Origin: Bacteriovorax sp. PP10 | GTDB taxonomy: Bacteria; Bdellovibrionota; Bacteriovoracia; Bacteriovoracales; Bacteriovoracaceae | Length of the DNA stretch: 64,000 nucleotides | Assembly: GCF_035013165.1 (NCBI RefSeq) | Contig: NZ_JAYGJQ010000002.1 | Span: 558,001 to 622,000 of the forward strand | Direction of reading: 5' to 3' | Shown here: positions 53,673 through 63,149 of the stretch, piece by piece | Layout: every line of letters starts with the position of its first letter | Numbering within the stretch: the first letter of the stretch is position 1 | Position numbers and translations under genes: made by a program | Notes under the pieces: generated by a model | What the model saw: only the letters and a program-made list of their open reading frames with translations | Told to the model about the DNA's origin: nothing | Database searches by the model: none

Positions 53673-55250
53673 ATGTTTAAAAACAAAAGTTTGAACTTCA
53701 AATTGAGAGCTTCTTTTGGATGCTTAATTTTATTACTTCTTTTTATCGGTGGAGTGAATATTCAGATGTTGAAAAAGACTTCATCTGAGTATGAGCATGT
53801 AACGAAGATAAACCTTCAAAACTCGATTTCACTAAAAAACCTTGATTCAGGTTCGCGTGAAACTTTAAGAAGAATGCTTCAATACACTATAAGAGGAAAT
53901 GAAGAAAAGGATTTTGAAAGAATTGATAAGGCCATTGCTGAGCAATTGGAAATTTATGAAAAGGCCCGTGTTAAATATGAAGCAGTACCTTTTGTAGAAG
54001 GTGAAGCAGAGCTTTATAAGAATGTGAATGATAACTGGCAGGCGATGCAACCATTGTTTAAAGAGATGCCTCAATATGCAAAATCTAAGAAAGAAGAGGA
54101 TCAGATAAAGTTTGGAAATATGTATAGACATGATTTAAAGACATCTCGAGACTCTTTTTTCGCAGCACTTGATAAATTAACAAATTTTCAAATTCAGCAA
54201 TCAGAAATCTGGTCAGCAAAAGCAGAAGAGACATCGGCCATGGCAGATAAGATCACGATGGTTACAGTGGCCCTTGGAATTATCTTTGGAAGTTTTATTG
54301 CCTACTTTATTTCAACTGGTCTTACAACTCAGCTTCGCAATCTGGCCATTAGTTTATCAGAAGGATCAGAAACGGTGTCGAAAGCGTCAGATAGTATCGC
54401 CCATTCAAGCGAAGAGCTTTCTTCAAGCGTAAACGAGCAGGCCGCTGCAATTCAAGAGACAACAGCTTCTACAGAAGAGCTCTCGGCAATGGTAAAAAAG
54501 AACCAGGAAAATGCTTTTCAATCGAATATTGTTTCTAAGAAAAGTGCTGATGCGGCCAATCTTGGAAAGCAATCAGTTGAACAAATGATTACGGCCATCG
54601 AAGATATCCACCAGTCAAACCAAAACATGATGACGTCGGTTGAGCATAGTAACTCTAATATTGAAGAGATCATCAAAGTTATTCATGAAATTTCTAATAA
54701 GACTAAAGTCATTAACGAAATCGTTTTTCAAACTAAGCTTCTTTCATTCAATGCTTCAGTAGAAGCAGCACGTGCGGGAGAACATGGAAAAGGATTTTCG
54801 GTGGTAGCTGAAGAGATTGGAAATCTGGCAACTATGAGTGGAACTGCTGCTCAGGAAATTGCTACAATGCTTGGAGAGAGTACAACAAAAGTTGTGTCAA
54901 TTGTTAACACTACTAAGTCAGAAGTGGGAGCATTGATGGTCGAAGGAAAGAAAAAAGTTGAGATGGGAATCACTGTCGCAAAACGATGCAATGATGTTCT
55001 CGATGATATCGTAGGGCACGTTCAAGAAGTCGATACGATGGTCTCTGATATCACTGTTGCTTCAGAGGAGCAGAGTAAAGGGATTATCGAAATTTCAAAG
55101 GCAATGGGACAATTAGATCAGGCCACACAAATGAATGCGGACTCTTCAAGACAGATGGCCTTCTCTGCAGAAGAGCTTTCCGGGCAGTCTCGCAAGTTAA
55201 ATGGGCTTGTAGAAGACCTGAAGAACACCGTCGAGGGTAAAGTAGGCTAA
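53673..55250 (+). CDS. Methyl-accepting chemotaxis protein (4HB-type)
   Basis: 525 residues; ATG 53673 with AGGGGATA at 53663-53670. TM1 (about 11-33), a four-helix-bundle periplasmic domain (about 35-185), TM2 (about 190-212) and a cytoplasmic signalling coil. No HAMP is obvious; the coil follows TM2 almost at once. Tip: [18 protein letters not shown], near-identical to the receptor at 22-23.6 kb. Monocistronic, ends in a terminator. Confidence 0.92.
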   Translation: MFKNKSLNFKLRASFGCLILLLLFIGGVNIQMLKKTSSEYEHVTKINLQNSISLKNLDSGSRETLRRMLQYTIRGNEEKDFERIDKAIAEQLEIYEKARVKYEAVPFVEGEAELYKNVNDNWQAMQPLFKEMPQYAKSKKEEDQIKFGNMYRHDLKTSRDSFFAALDKLTNFQIQQSEIWSAKAEETSAMADKITMVTVALGIIFGSFIAYFISTGLTTQLRNLAISLSEGSETVSKASDSIAHSSEELSSSVNEQAAAIQETTASTEELSAMVKKNQENAFQSNIVSKKSADAANLGKQSVEQMITAIEDIHQSNQNMMTSVEHSNSNIEEIIKVIHEISNKTKVINEIVFQTKLLSFNASVEAARAGEHGKGFSVVAEEIGNLATMSGTAAQEIATMLGESTTKVVSIVNTTKSEVGALMVEGKKKVEMGITVAKRCNDVLDDIVGHVQEVDTMVSDITVASEEQSKGIIEISKAMGQLDQATQMNADSSRQMAFSAEELSGQSRKLNGLVEDLKNTVEGKVG

Positions 55251-55268
55251 AAAATTCACAGTTAAATT

Positions 55269-55313
55269 CAGTCGGATATAGGTGCATTTTTGCACCTATA
55301 CGACTGGTTTTTA
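55269..55313 (+). terminator. Terminator after the chemoreceptor
   Basis: Long stem CAGTCG..TATAGGTGCA/TGCACCTATA..CGACTG with a 2-base bulge, loop TTTT, then GTTTTT. Confidence 0.85.
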
Positions 55314-55470
55314 TTCAACTTACACTTCCTTACAATCTGCCCCTACAAACAAATTCAGGAAATACATTTAGTTAGCGTGTAGATGGTTTTAATACACTAT
55401 AAAAACTAGTCATATTCAATTTGTTTTATTGTCGAAAAAAAGCAATTTATACCATTTCTTTTATTTTGCA

Positions 55471-55580
55471 AAAGGAACGATTTATATGTCATCATTTTAT
55501 TAGACCCTCCATATCCCAAAAGGAAATCAGGAAGTGAGCCTAGGGATAGGGAGGAGGTAACAAATAGTGCAGGAGGTACT
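55471..55580 (+). promoter_or_regulatory. lon leader: minicistron, hairpin and two ribosome sites
   Basis: AAAGGA (55471-55476) precedes a five-codon frame ATG..TAG (55486-55503, M-S-S-F-Y). Two bases later begins a 12-position stem: 55506-55517 pairs with 55543-55554 (11 of 12 pairs). Its 3' arm overlaps the first of two AGGAGGT sequences (55552-55558); the second (55571-55577) serves ATG 55581. A GTG at 55567 is placed for the first. This looks like a translational control region. Confidence 0.55.
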
Positions 55581-57995
55581 ATGTCTCAAGGTTTTTCAGA
55601 GTCTAAAAAGTTCCCATTATTACCACTTAGGGACATGATCATTTTTCCACACATGGTAGTACCTCTATTCGTGGGGAGAGAAAAATCAATCTCTGCTTTA
55701 GAAGAAGCACAAAGAAACAACAATGAAATTTTTCTAGTCACACAAAAAGACGCCAGCGTTCTAAATCCGGACCGCGAAGATATCTATGAAACAGGTGTTG
55801 TAGTCAACATCATTCAGATGCTTCGTCTTCCAGACAATACTGTAAAAGTATTGATCGAAGGAAAGTACCGCGCAAAAATCAAAACTTTTGAATCGGGTAG
55901 CGAAGGCTATTTCGCGGAAGTCGAGAAATGCGTTTCAGAAACGAAGGACCCAGTTACTCTTGAAGCTACCATCAGAAGCATCAAAGGAATCTTTGAACAG
56001 TATGTGAAGCTAAATAAGAGAATTCCGCCTGAGCTTTTGATGAGCATTTCTTCGATTACGGATCCTTCTCGCTTAGCAGATATCATGGTTGCTCACTTAA
56101 CTATGAAAATTTCTGAGAAACAAGAAATCCTTGAAGCAGTTGAAGTAGGAAGACGTTTAGAACTTCTACTTGAAAAAATGCAAGGTGAAATCGAAATCAT
56201 CAACGTTGAAAGACGTATCCGTACGAGAGTAAAAACTCAGATGGAAAAGTCGCAGAAAGAATACTATTTGAATGAGCAAATGAACGCTATTCAAAAAGAG
56301 CTTGGGCAAAAAGACGACGGTAAGACTGATATCCAGGAAATGGAAGAAAAGCTTGCTGCTAAGAAAATGCCAGAAGAAGCTCGTGAGAAAACTGCGAAAG
56401 AAATTAAAAAACTTAAATCAATGTCTCCAATGTCAGCTGAATCAGCTGTTGTTAGAAACTACGTTGATTGGATGCTTTCACTTCCGTGGGATGAGTACAC
56501 TACAGATAACAACTCTGTTGCTCGTGCAAAAGAAATTCTTGATGACCACCATTACGGAATGAAAGATGTAAAAGAAAGAATCACAGAATATCTTGCTGTT
56601 CGTTCACTTCTAAAAGGTGAAGGAAAAGGAACTATTCTATGTCTATCAGGACCTCCAGGTGTTGGTAAGACATCTATCGCTAAGTCTCTTGCTGAATCTC
56701 TAGGAAGATCATTCCAACGTATCGCCCTTGGTGGAGTACGTGATGAATCTGAAATCCGCGGACACAGAAGAACTTACGTAGGAGCAATGCCAGGTAAGAT
56801 CATGATGGCCATGAAAAAGGCCGGAACATCTAATCCACTTATCCTATTAGATGAGATCGATAAAATGTCATCTGATATGCGTGGCGATCCTTCAGCAGCA
56901 ATGCTTGAAGTATTAGATCCTGAGCAAAACAAAAACTTTGCTGATCACTATATCGAAGTTGAATACGATCTTTCGAAAGTTATGTTCGTAATGACAGCTA
57001 ACGATTTAGGAAAAATCCCAGGTCCACTAAGAGACCGTATGGAAATCATCCATTTATCTGGTTACACTCCACAAGAGAAACTAGAAATTGGGAAACGTTA
57101 CTTACTGAAAAAAGCAGTAGCAGCTAACGGATTAACAGAGCACGAAGTACAAATTGGTGATTCATGTATGACTGATGTCATCCGTGGATGGTCAAAAGAA
57201 GCTGGTGTTCGTGAGTTCGAAAGATTGCTTAACACTGTAGTAAGAAAAATCGCTACTGAAGTTGTAACGAAAGAAGTACCAGCTGGGAAAAAATTCAATG
57301 TAACTTCAAAACAACTTGCTAAATATCTTGGACCTCGTCGTTTCGACCAGACAGATATCGAAAGCGGAGCTCAAGTTGGTCTGGTAAACGGATTAGCATG
57401 GACGTCAGTTGGTGGTGAACTTCTTCACATTGAAGTAGTAACTGTAGAAGGAAATGGAAAAATCCAAATCACTGGTAAGTTAGGTGAAGTAATGCAAGAG
57501 TCGGCGAAAGCAGCTCTTTCTTACGTGAGAGCAATCTCTCCAAAACTTGGAATCAGTGCTGAATGGTATACAAAGAACGATATCCATATTCACGTACCAG
57601 AAGGAGCGACTCCAAAAGACGGACCTTCAGCGGGTGTGACAATGGTTACAGCTCTAACATCAGCGATCACGGGAATTGCAGTTCGTCAGGACGTAGCAAT
57701 GACTGGAGAGGTGACAATTAGAGGTAGAGTACTTCCAATCGGTGGTCTAAAAGAAAAACTTCTTGCTGCTAAACACGCAGGAGTTAAAACGGTTATCATT
57801 CCAGCTAGAAACGTAAAAGATTTAGCTGATATTCCTGAAGAGATTCAATCAGGACTGGAAATTTTTCCATGTGACCATGTAGACCAAGTATTAAAAGTTG
57901 CTCTAGATCTTACGAACCCAGAAAAGTTCCTTCAAGCAGTTACTCCGAACCTTACGGTTGTGGAAGGTGCAAGAGGAATGGAAGTCGCTAACTAA
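55581..57995 (+). CDS. lon: Lon ATP-dependent protease
   Basis: 804 residues. N-terminal substrate-binding domain (about 10-205), helical linker with EYYLNEQMNAIQKELG, AAA+ module with Walker A GPPGVGKTS and Walker B LILLDEIDKM, and C-terminal protease domain with Ser683 in PKDGPSAG and Lys726 in GGLKEKLLAA forming the catalytic dyad. It degrades misfolded and regulatory proteins. AGGAGGT at 55571-55577 precedes ATG 55581. A 25-residue tail follows the protease domain. Confidence 0.98.
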   Translation: MSQGFSESKKFPLLPLRDMIIFPHMVVPLFVGREKSISALEEAQRNNNEIFLVTQKDASVLNPDREDIYETGVVVNIIQMLRLPDNTVKVLIEGKYRAKIKTFESGSEGYFAEVEKCVSETKDPVTLEATIRSIKGIFEQYVKLNKRIPPELLMSISSITDPSRLADIMVAHLTMKISEKQEILEAVEVGRRLELLLEKMQGEIEIINVERRIRTRVKTQMEKSQKEYYLNEQMNAIQKELGQKDDGKTDIQEMEEKLAAKKMPEEAREKTAKEIKKLKSMSPMSAESAVVRNYVDWMLSLPWDEYTTDNNSVARAKEILDDHHYGMKDVKERITEYLAVRSLLKGEGKGTILCLSGPPGVGKTSIAKSLAESLGRSFQRIALGGVRDESEIRGHRRTYVGAMPGKIMMAMKKAGTSNPLILLDEIDKMSSDMRGDPSAAMLEVLDPEQNKNFADHYIEVEYDLSKVMFVMTANDLGKIPGPLRDRMEIIHLSGYTPQEKLEIGKRYLLKKAVAANGLTEHEVQIGDSCMTDVIRGWSKEAGVREFERLLNTVVRKIATEVVTKEVPAGKKFNVTSKQLAKYLGPRRFDQTDIESGAQVGLVNGLAWTSVGGELLHIEVVTVEGNGKIQITGKLGEVMQESAKAALSYVRAISPKLGISAEWYTKNDIHIHVPEGATPKDGPSAGVTMVTALTSAITGIAVRQDVAMTGEVTIRGRVLPIGGLKEKLLAAKHAGVKTVIIPARNVKDLADIPEEIQSGLEIFPCDHVDQVLKVALDLTNPEKFLQAVTPNLTVVEGARGMEVAN

Positions 57996-58023
57996 AATTT
58001 TCTGAAACACTTTTTTAATAATC

Positions 58024-58049
58024 GGGCCTCCTTTGGGAGGCCCTTTTAG
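58024..58049 (+). terminator. Terminator after lon
   Basis: GGGCCTCC-TTT-GGGAGGCCC then TTTTAG. Confidence 0.88.
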
Positions 58050-58081
58050 TTTGTGATACATACTTCATGTTACGATAAGGT

Positions 58082-59479
58082 ATGACTCAAGTATTAATTG
58101 CATTCAATGACAATCAGCTACTCGCCAATGAAATTCAATCCTACCTTTCTGAAAGTTTTGGATTCGAAGTTATCGTACGCTACGATCTTTTAGACACTCT
58201 AACCATGTTAGAAATATTTTCTGAAATAGATATCGTTATCTGTACTGAAAGTTTCTCCACTAAAATTTTTGAAAACCTGATTAAAAATTACGAAGAATCC
58301 AAAAAGGCCATCGATGTCCTGGTATTAGGAAATGTGAGAACACCTTACCCACAGGCCAGGTCAATTAAGTATCCATCAAGTCCAAGAAAGATCATTAATT
58401 CACTAAAAGAGATTTTAGGTATAAAGGACGAAGTAGAAGAGCAGGGCGATGTTAAGTTGCGCACCTTAGTTGGTGAAGCCCCGGCAGCGATAACATACTC
58501 TGCTATTAACAGGCTCTATTTTAAAGAATTACATCAAGTAAAATTTCCTTTCAATGTTTATAGCAGAATAAAAAAGAATAGCGGGTTTGAGTACCTCTTA
58601 AAAATTTCAGCAGGGGCGACATTATCAGAAAATGAGATGGAAAGGCTGATGCTTCGAACAGGTAAAGAATTTTTCGTCATGGATAAAAACTTTGAAGAGG
58701 CTTCTTTATTTTTGCATGAAAATTTAATGAATAAGTTTCATCAAGAAAATATAACAACTGAAAAAAAGATGCATCTCAACTCTGATTGTTTTGAAATCAT
58801 TATGGATCTTTTTAAAAATGAAACAATAGATAAGTCGATTTCTATAGTTGTAAAACAACTTATTAGTTCATGGAAGCAGGCAATCGTCGATCCGGAATCC
58901 TTGAATAACTTTATAAGTAACCCCATTAATAAAAAACTGTTTTATGGTTACAGACATAGTTATATGACTTGTTTGTTAATGCTTCAGTGCTCTAAGCATT
59001 TTGTCTTCAGGATTGAAAGAATCGAAATTAAAATGCTCTATCTATGTTTATTTCATGACATGACTCTTCAAAATGAACGCCTGCTAAAGCTTCATCATAA
59101 TTTCGAAAAAGAACGTGGACAGTTATCCGAAGAGGAAATGATTATAGTGCTAGAGCACTCTCATCGGGCAGCGCTCAAGTTGGAGTCGATGATCAATTCT
59201 CCAGAAGAGCTGATTTCGCTGATTCGAGAACACCATGGAATGAAGAGTGGCAAAATGTTTGCGGATAATCTTAGTTTAAGTATTTCACCGTTAAATATGG
59301 TTTTTATGGTGGTTGAGGATTTTGTCACAAATTTCATAAATGCTTGGGATAAGTCAGCGGATGAGAATTTAGCACAAGAGCAGATAGGCGTGATAGTAAA
59401 TGAGTTAAAAGTTAAATACAGTAAACTAATTTATAAAGATGCAGTAGATGCCTTAGAAAAAATAGTGAATGCCGGATAA
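58082..59479 (+). CDS. Receiver-like/HD-domain signalling protein
   Basis: 465 residues. The first 120 form an alpha/beta fold like a response-regulator receiver (VLIAFNDNQLLANEI; EIDIVICTES) but the phospho-acceptor Asp pattern is weak. The second half is an HD domain: H292 (YRHSYMT), H325-D326 (LFHDMTL), H359/H361 (EHSHRAA), H384-H385 (REHHG). The GYP motif of c-di-GMP phosphodiesterases is missing, so substrate is open. A hairpin spans its stop codon. Confidence 0.65.
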   Translation: MTQVLIAFNDNQLLANEIQSYLSESFGFEVIVRYDLLDTLTMLEIFSEIDIVICTESFSTKIFENLIKNYEESKKAIDVLVLGNVRTPYPQARSIKYPSSPRKIINSLKEILGIKDEVEEQGDVKLRTLVGEAPAAITYSAINRLYFKELHQVKFPFNVYSRIKKNSGFEYLLKISAGATLSENEMERLMLRTGKEFFVMDKNFEEASLFLHENLMNKFHQENITTEKKMHLNSDCFEIIMDLFKNETIDKSISIVVKQLISSWKQAIVDPESLNNFISNPINKKLFYGYRHSYMTCLLMLQCSKHFVFRIERIEIKMLYLCLFHDMTLQNERLLKLHHNFEKERGQLSEEEMIIVLEHSHRAALKLESMINSPEELISLIREHHGMKSGKMFADNLSLSISPLNMVFMVVEDFVTNFINAWDKSADENLAQEQIGVIVNELKVKYSKLIYKDAVDALEKIVNAG

Positions 59480-59496
59480 CTAATTACCCGGCATTC
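59467..59496 (-). terminator. Terminator of the small secreted protein gene
   Basis: GAATGCCGG (59467-59475) pairs with CCGGCATTC (59488-59496). On the minus strand it is followed by ACTATTTTTTC. The stem lies over the last codons and stop of the plus-strand HD gene. Confidence 0.65.
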
Positions 59497-59507
59497 AAAT
59501 TTAAAAA

Positions 59508-59933
59508 TTACTTAGCAACATTACAAGTAGCGTATGAACTTAAATCATCGCCTCTGTGGTTTGTAGCGATTGTTGAAATGTAAACTTCAACTTCATCGTT
59601 ATCATTCGTTGTCATGTTAAGAACCTTAGCAGCACCTTGAAGATAGTGAGGTGCAGTTAATTTTTGAGTAGCTGATACTTCACCTGTCACTTCATTAACT
59701 GAATAGTTTGAAGATGAATCTACAACTGTAAATCCAACTGAGTTTTTCTTAGTTGTGATGAAAACTGAAACAGCGTCTGAAGCTGTTACAACTTTAACTG
59801 AACATTTTTCAGTCCCGTTAGTTCCGTAGTATTCACCGTTAGCAAGTAGTGCCGTTACCGCAGTAGTAGCTGGAGTTGCTGCCATTGCAGAAGCAGATAG
59901 AGCAAAAGTCATAGCAAGTAATAATGATTTCAT
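59508..59933 (-). CDS. Small secreted protein of unknown function
   Basis: 141 residues: signal peptide MKSLLLAMTFALSASAMA (cleaved after about 18), then a Thr/Val/Ser-rich beta domain with two Cys (EKCSVKVV and TCNVAK) that likely pair. GAGGGGAA precedes the start at 59933. It resembles in style the secreted protein at 3.3-3.7 kb, without clear homology. Function unknown. Confidence 0.68.
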   Translation of the reverse strand: MKSLLLAMTFALSASAMAATPATTAVTALLANGEYYGTNGTEKCSVKVVTASDAVSVFITTKKNSVGFTVVDSSSNYSVNEVTGEVSATQKLTAPHYLQGAAKVLNMTTNDNDEVEVYISTIATNHRGDDLSSYATCNVAK

Positions 59934-60138
59934 TAAAATTCCCCTCGTGAAATTAATCTTGGTTTTTATTAGATTTGTTTTTTTGTGATTTATCGTAGAA
60001 AAAATAATGCGACAAGCTCACGGGCCGAAAGCTTAGGGGATCGGGAATTAATTACACAATTCCCTCAAGGTGCCCTCATAAGAGACTGAAAATAATATTC
60101 ATTGTTTAAATTTTTTTTCAAAATGCTGATTTTTAGAA

Positions 60139-60167
60139 TTGACATATCTTAGGGCTTTGACTATCTT
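60139..60167 (+). promoter_or_regulatory. Sigma-70-type promoter of tRNA-Val
   Basis: TTGACA (60139-60144), 17-base spacer, TATCTT (60162-60167); the tRNA begins 23 bases later. Consensus -35 and ideal spacing. Confidence 0.75.
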
Positions 60168-60190
60168 TGACACCATTCAAGTATGGAAAT

Positions 60191-60266
60191 GGGAGTTTAG
60201 CTCAGCTGGTAGAGCGCTACCCTTACAAGGTAGATGCCGGGGGTTCGAGCCCCTCAACTCCCACCA
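60191..60266 (+). tRNA. tRNA-Val (anticodon TAC)
   Basis: 76 bases with encoded CCA. Acceptor GGGAGTT/AACTCCC, D-arm TAGCTCAGCTGGTAGAGC, anticodon arm CTACC-CTTACAA-GGTAG giving anticodon TAC, and T-arm GGGGG-TTCGAGC-CCC type. Reads GUA and other valine codons by wobble. Confidence 0.97.
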
Positions 60267-60341
60267 TTTTGTTACTTGTCCGACCTTCATCCCTAATCAA
60301 AAAATCCTTTAAATTAACAAAGTCTCAATGCATAATGAATT

Positions 60342-61037
60342 ATGTTTATTAAATCTATTCATACTTATGTTGCAATTATTGGTGCCTTGGCGCTCTTCCA
60401 AGCAAATGCTCGCGCAGAAGATTTAGTTAATCAGACTGCATCCGTAAGTCTGGGCTATGTAATCGCAAAATATAAATTATCCGCATCTAATGTCGATCAA
60501 ACCATTGATAGTGATACCTTGAAGTTAAAAGGGGCCTACTCGAGACTTCTTAATCTTAAGTACGTTCTTTTTTCTACGGCCCAACTTTATAAAGTGACGA
60601 TGGCAGACTCGGCAACAAACTCAGAAAAAAATGAACTGATGGGTGGATTAGAAGTAGGTGTGAGGTATTTAATTAACCCGCGCTTTTCAGCAACTCTAAG
60701 TGGAGAGCTTCAGCGTCTGGTGTTTTTTAAAGCTAATAACACGACTGTATCAGGCGGCGGGCACTGGTCGCCAACTATAAGTGCGGCCGGATTCTATCAG
60801 GCCATTTCACGCGAACGCTTCAGCATCATCCCTTCAGTCAAAGCATCGCTGATTCTAGGAGCAGGAGACAGTAAGACGGGAATCGCTTATCTGGTGAATG
60901 CCACTTATAACCATTATTTGCCAGAATTAAGGCTAAGCGCCTCGTTAGGGTATGAATCCCGTACGCAAAAGTACAATGAGCTTAAATTGACTGAATCAGG
61001 CCCACAATTGACGGTTGGTGTAGGGAAGTCGTTTTAA
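60342..61037 (+). CDS. Predicted outer-membrane beta-barrel protein
   Basis: 231 residues with a signal peptide (to about residue 25, ARAE). Around ten amphipathic strands and a terminal Phe (GVGKSF) suggest a barrel. It starts 75 bases after the tRNA and ends 4 bases from the convergent marC-like gene. Function unknown. Confidence 0.7.
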   Translation: MFIKSIHTYVAIIGALALFQANARAEDLVNQTASVSLGYVIAKYKLSASNVDQTIDSDTLKLKGAYSRLLNLKYVLFSTAQLYKVTMADSATNSEKNELMGGLEVGVRYLINPRFSATLSGELQRLVFFKANNTTVSGGGHWSPTISAAGFYQAISRERFSIIPSVKASLILGAGDSKTGIAYLVNATYNHYLPELRLSASLGYESRTQKYNELKLTESGPQLTVGVGKSF

Positions 61038-61041
61038 GATT

Positions 61042-61620
61042 CTAGATTCCGACAATGTTCTTTTTAATTAAACGAATCGCCATGGCCAGAAGGATTGTTC
61101 CAAAGAACTTTCTTAGAATGATGCTTCCAGTGACTCCCACTTTTTTATCGATAAAAGCAGAAGCTCTCAACACAAAAAAGACAAAGATCAGGTTAAAGAA
61201 GACTCCCAGGATAATATTGATCCTGTGGTATTCAGCGTTCAATGAAATAAGTGTTGTCATTGATCCGGCACCCGCAATTAACGGGAAGGCCAGAGGAACG
61301 ATAGGAGACGATTGAGAAAGTTGAGGATCGTGTTTGAAGATTTCAATGTTCAAGACCATTTCTAATCCAAGAAAGAACATGATCAGACCACCGGCAACGG
61401 CGAAGGATTGAACATCAACTCCAAAAAGAGTCAGGATGGACTCACCAATAAACAAAAAAGAATAAAGAAGAAGACCAGACACAATGGTGATCTTTAAAGC
61501 ATCTATTTTTTTAAATTTTCTTTTCAGGTCAATAATGAATGGCAAGGCACCAAGGATATCGATGACCGAGAATAGAATAAGTGTAACTGAGAAGAATTCT
61601 TTGAAATTTATTGCATCCAT
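61042..61620 (-). CDS. MarC family membrane protein
   Basis: 192 residues with six hydrophobic helices. Typical family segments: VIDILGALPFIIDL near the start, FAVAGGLIMFFLGLEM in the middle, PLAFPLIAGAGSMTTLISL (usually 'P.a.PllaGPGaItt') and a final RKFFGTILLAMAIRLI. MarC proteins are integral inner-membrane proteins; the former link to multiple antibiotic resistance is not supported. Role unknown. Confidence 0.9.
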   Translation of the reverse strand: MDAINFKEFFSVTLILFSVIDILGALPFIIDLKRKFKKIDALKITIVSGLLLYSFLFIGESILTLFGVDVQSFAVAGGLIMFFLGLEMVLNIEIFKHDPQLSQSSPIVPLAFPLIAGAGSMTTLISLNAEYHRINIILGVFFNLIFVFFVLRASAFIDKKVGVTGSIILRKFFGTILLAMAIRLIKKNIVGI

Positions 61621-61733
61621 ATAGTGATGCTAACTCATTATCTGTAAAAAATACACTGACATAGATTTGTTTTTTAAATTCGCCCCCGGCCTGATACATG
61701 AAGGTTAACTTAAGCTTTCCCAGGGGGGATATT

Positions 61734-63005
61734 ATGATTAGAAACATTTTTGTTTCATCAACATTAGCAGTCGTTTTAGCATTGGGAGCACAACCTGCTT
61801 CAGCTGGACTTCTTGATGGCATATTTGCTAACAAATACGAAATTACGCTTCCAGAAGAAGCAGTAAACAAAGTTATTGGTGTAAGACTTGAAGACGTTGT
61901 TAATAACTTTTCAAACCTTGTTCCAGGACTTGTGAATCTTTCAAACCACGTTAAAAAAAATCCAGCTCTATTCTTTAAGAACGGAGAAGTTCTGGTTGTT
62001 CATAATGTTTTCATGAGTAAACTTCCGGAAAACAGAGATGGACAGGTAACGGTTAACCTTACTGCATATGTTAAGTATAAAGGTGTATCGAACTTCGAAA
62101 AATTAACAGTTAACTATAGCAACCGCGCTTTAACTCCAGCTGATTTATCAATCGTAACTGACGAAGTGATCAACTTAAAAACTATGGCCTTCAAGGTTCA
62201 AGTTGGTTTAGTTGATAGAAAAGTGATCGTGACTGACGATGCTGATAAAGTAAAAATGGTTTTCCCTAACGGTGTTGGTGGATTCGACGAAGGTGTTTTA
62301 AACGAAGGAACTGTAAGTCTTCTTACTCCACGTTTCCACAATGGATTTCTTGACCAAAGAGCAGTTATCTCTAAAAGAGAAAAGCCAAGATACTTCGATG
62401 GAAAGCCTTTCATCAGAATCTTAAAAGGACCTTCGCTAGTTGACGATATGACAGCAATCGGATTTCACACTGAAATCAACGATGAATTCGTAAGAGGATT
62501 TGACTCTCACGGATGTATGAGACTTCGTCTTCCGGATTTAATGATGCTTCACGATCTAATTATGGATGGTGGTGTTCAACAAACTCCAATCACTGTTCTT
62601 TATAGAACAAAAGATCAGGCAGATCACCCTGCTGGAAAGAGAAACAAGCTCTACAAAACAGTTTCAAACACTGGAACAGTAGAAAGCCCATTCTTTCCTC
62701 TTGATAAGGACAATTTAGTTCAACTTAGATACAAAGAAGCAGTAGCTCCAATGGATAAGTTAGTTGACCTTAAAGACGATAACTACGAAGACGTGTTCAG
62801 CTACGATACTCAGCTTCAGCTACAAGACCAGAATGCTCGTCGTAAAAATGAGTGTAAGGCAAAACTTATGGCCGGTAAGATCGGAACAAAAGAAAAAGAC
62901 ATGGAAGCTTGTTTGAACGCTGGTAAACGCCAGGGATCAGCAACTGACGGGATCTATAGAAAGTGGATGGGAATTGGATATATCGGAAGCCCAGACCTGT
63001 TTTAA
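61734..63005 (+). CDS. L,D-transpeptidase (YkuD family)
   Basis: 423 residues from ATG 61734 with AGGGGGGA just upstream. Signal peptide to ASA (about residue 23). The YkuD active site is H245 ... SHGCMRL with H259 and C261, the nucleophile. The N-terminal region (about 30-225) is longer than in minimal enzymes and the C-terminal 110 residues form an extra domain. Expected action: 3-3 cross-links in peptidoglycan or attachment of proteins to it, in the periplasm. Confidence 0.85.
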   Translation: MIRNIFVSSTLAVVLALGAQPASAGLLDGIFANKYEITLPEEAVNKVIGVRLEDVVNNFSNLVPGLVNLSNHVKKNPALFFKNGEVLVVHNVFMSKLPENRDGQVTVNLTAYVKYKGVSNFEKLTVNYSNRALTPADLSIVTDEVINLKTMAFKVQVGLVDRKVIVTDDADKVKMVFPNGVGGFDEGVLNEGTVSLLTPRFHNGFLDQRAVISKREKPRYFDGKPFIRILKGPSLVDDMTAIGFHTEINDEFVRGFDSHGCMRLRLPDLMMLHDLIMDGGVQQTPITVLYRTKDQADHPAGKRNKLYKTVSNTGTVESPFFPLDKDNLVQLRYKEAVAPMDKLVDLKDDNYEDVFSYDTQLQLQDQNARRKNECKAKLMAGKIGTKEKDMEACLNAGKRQGSATDGIYRKWMGIGYIGSPDLF

Positions 63006-63149
63006 TTAAGAAAAAAGTTTCTGTCCTAGAATATATAAGGCCTTAGAAGATTGATAAATTTTACATGATCTGAGTTAAAGAACCATAACTTGGATCATAA
63101 TAAGAGATATCTTTTTTTTAAGGTCTTTTTTTATTTTAAGGAACTCGTT

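Larger units (their letters stand above)
55251..55580 (+). other. Spacer between chemoreceptor gene and lon
   Basis: 330 bases holding the chemoreceptor terminator (55269-55313), an AT-rich promoter region with no clear -35/-10 pair, and the structured lon leader from about 55471. Confidence 0.5.

Noticed and set aside
7331-60000. CGATAA before many genes (near 7334, 24251, 31802, 51141, 53635, 58074, 59990) as a general promoter element.
   Set aside because: About this many are expected by chance in AT-rich spacers; only the two sites with a TAAA at 16 bases were kept, at low confidence.
60167-60352. A 61-codon frame over the tRNA-Val gene.
   Set aside because: It translates the tRNA itself; the tRNA structure is complete and explains the sequence.
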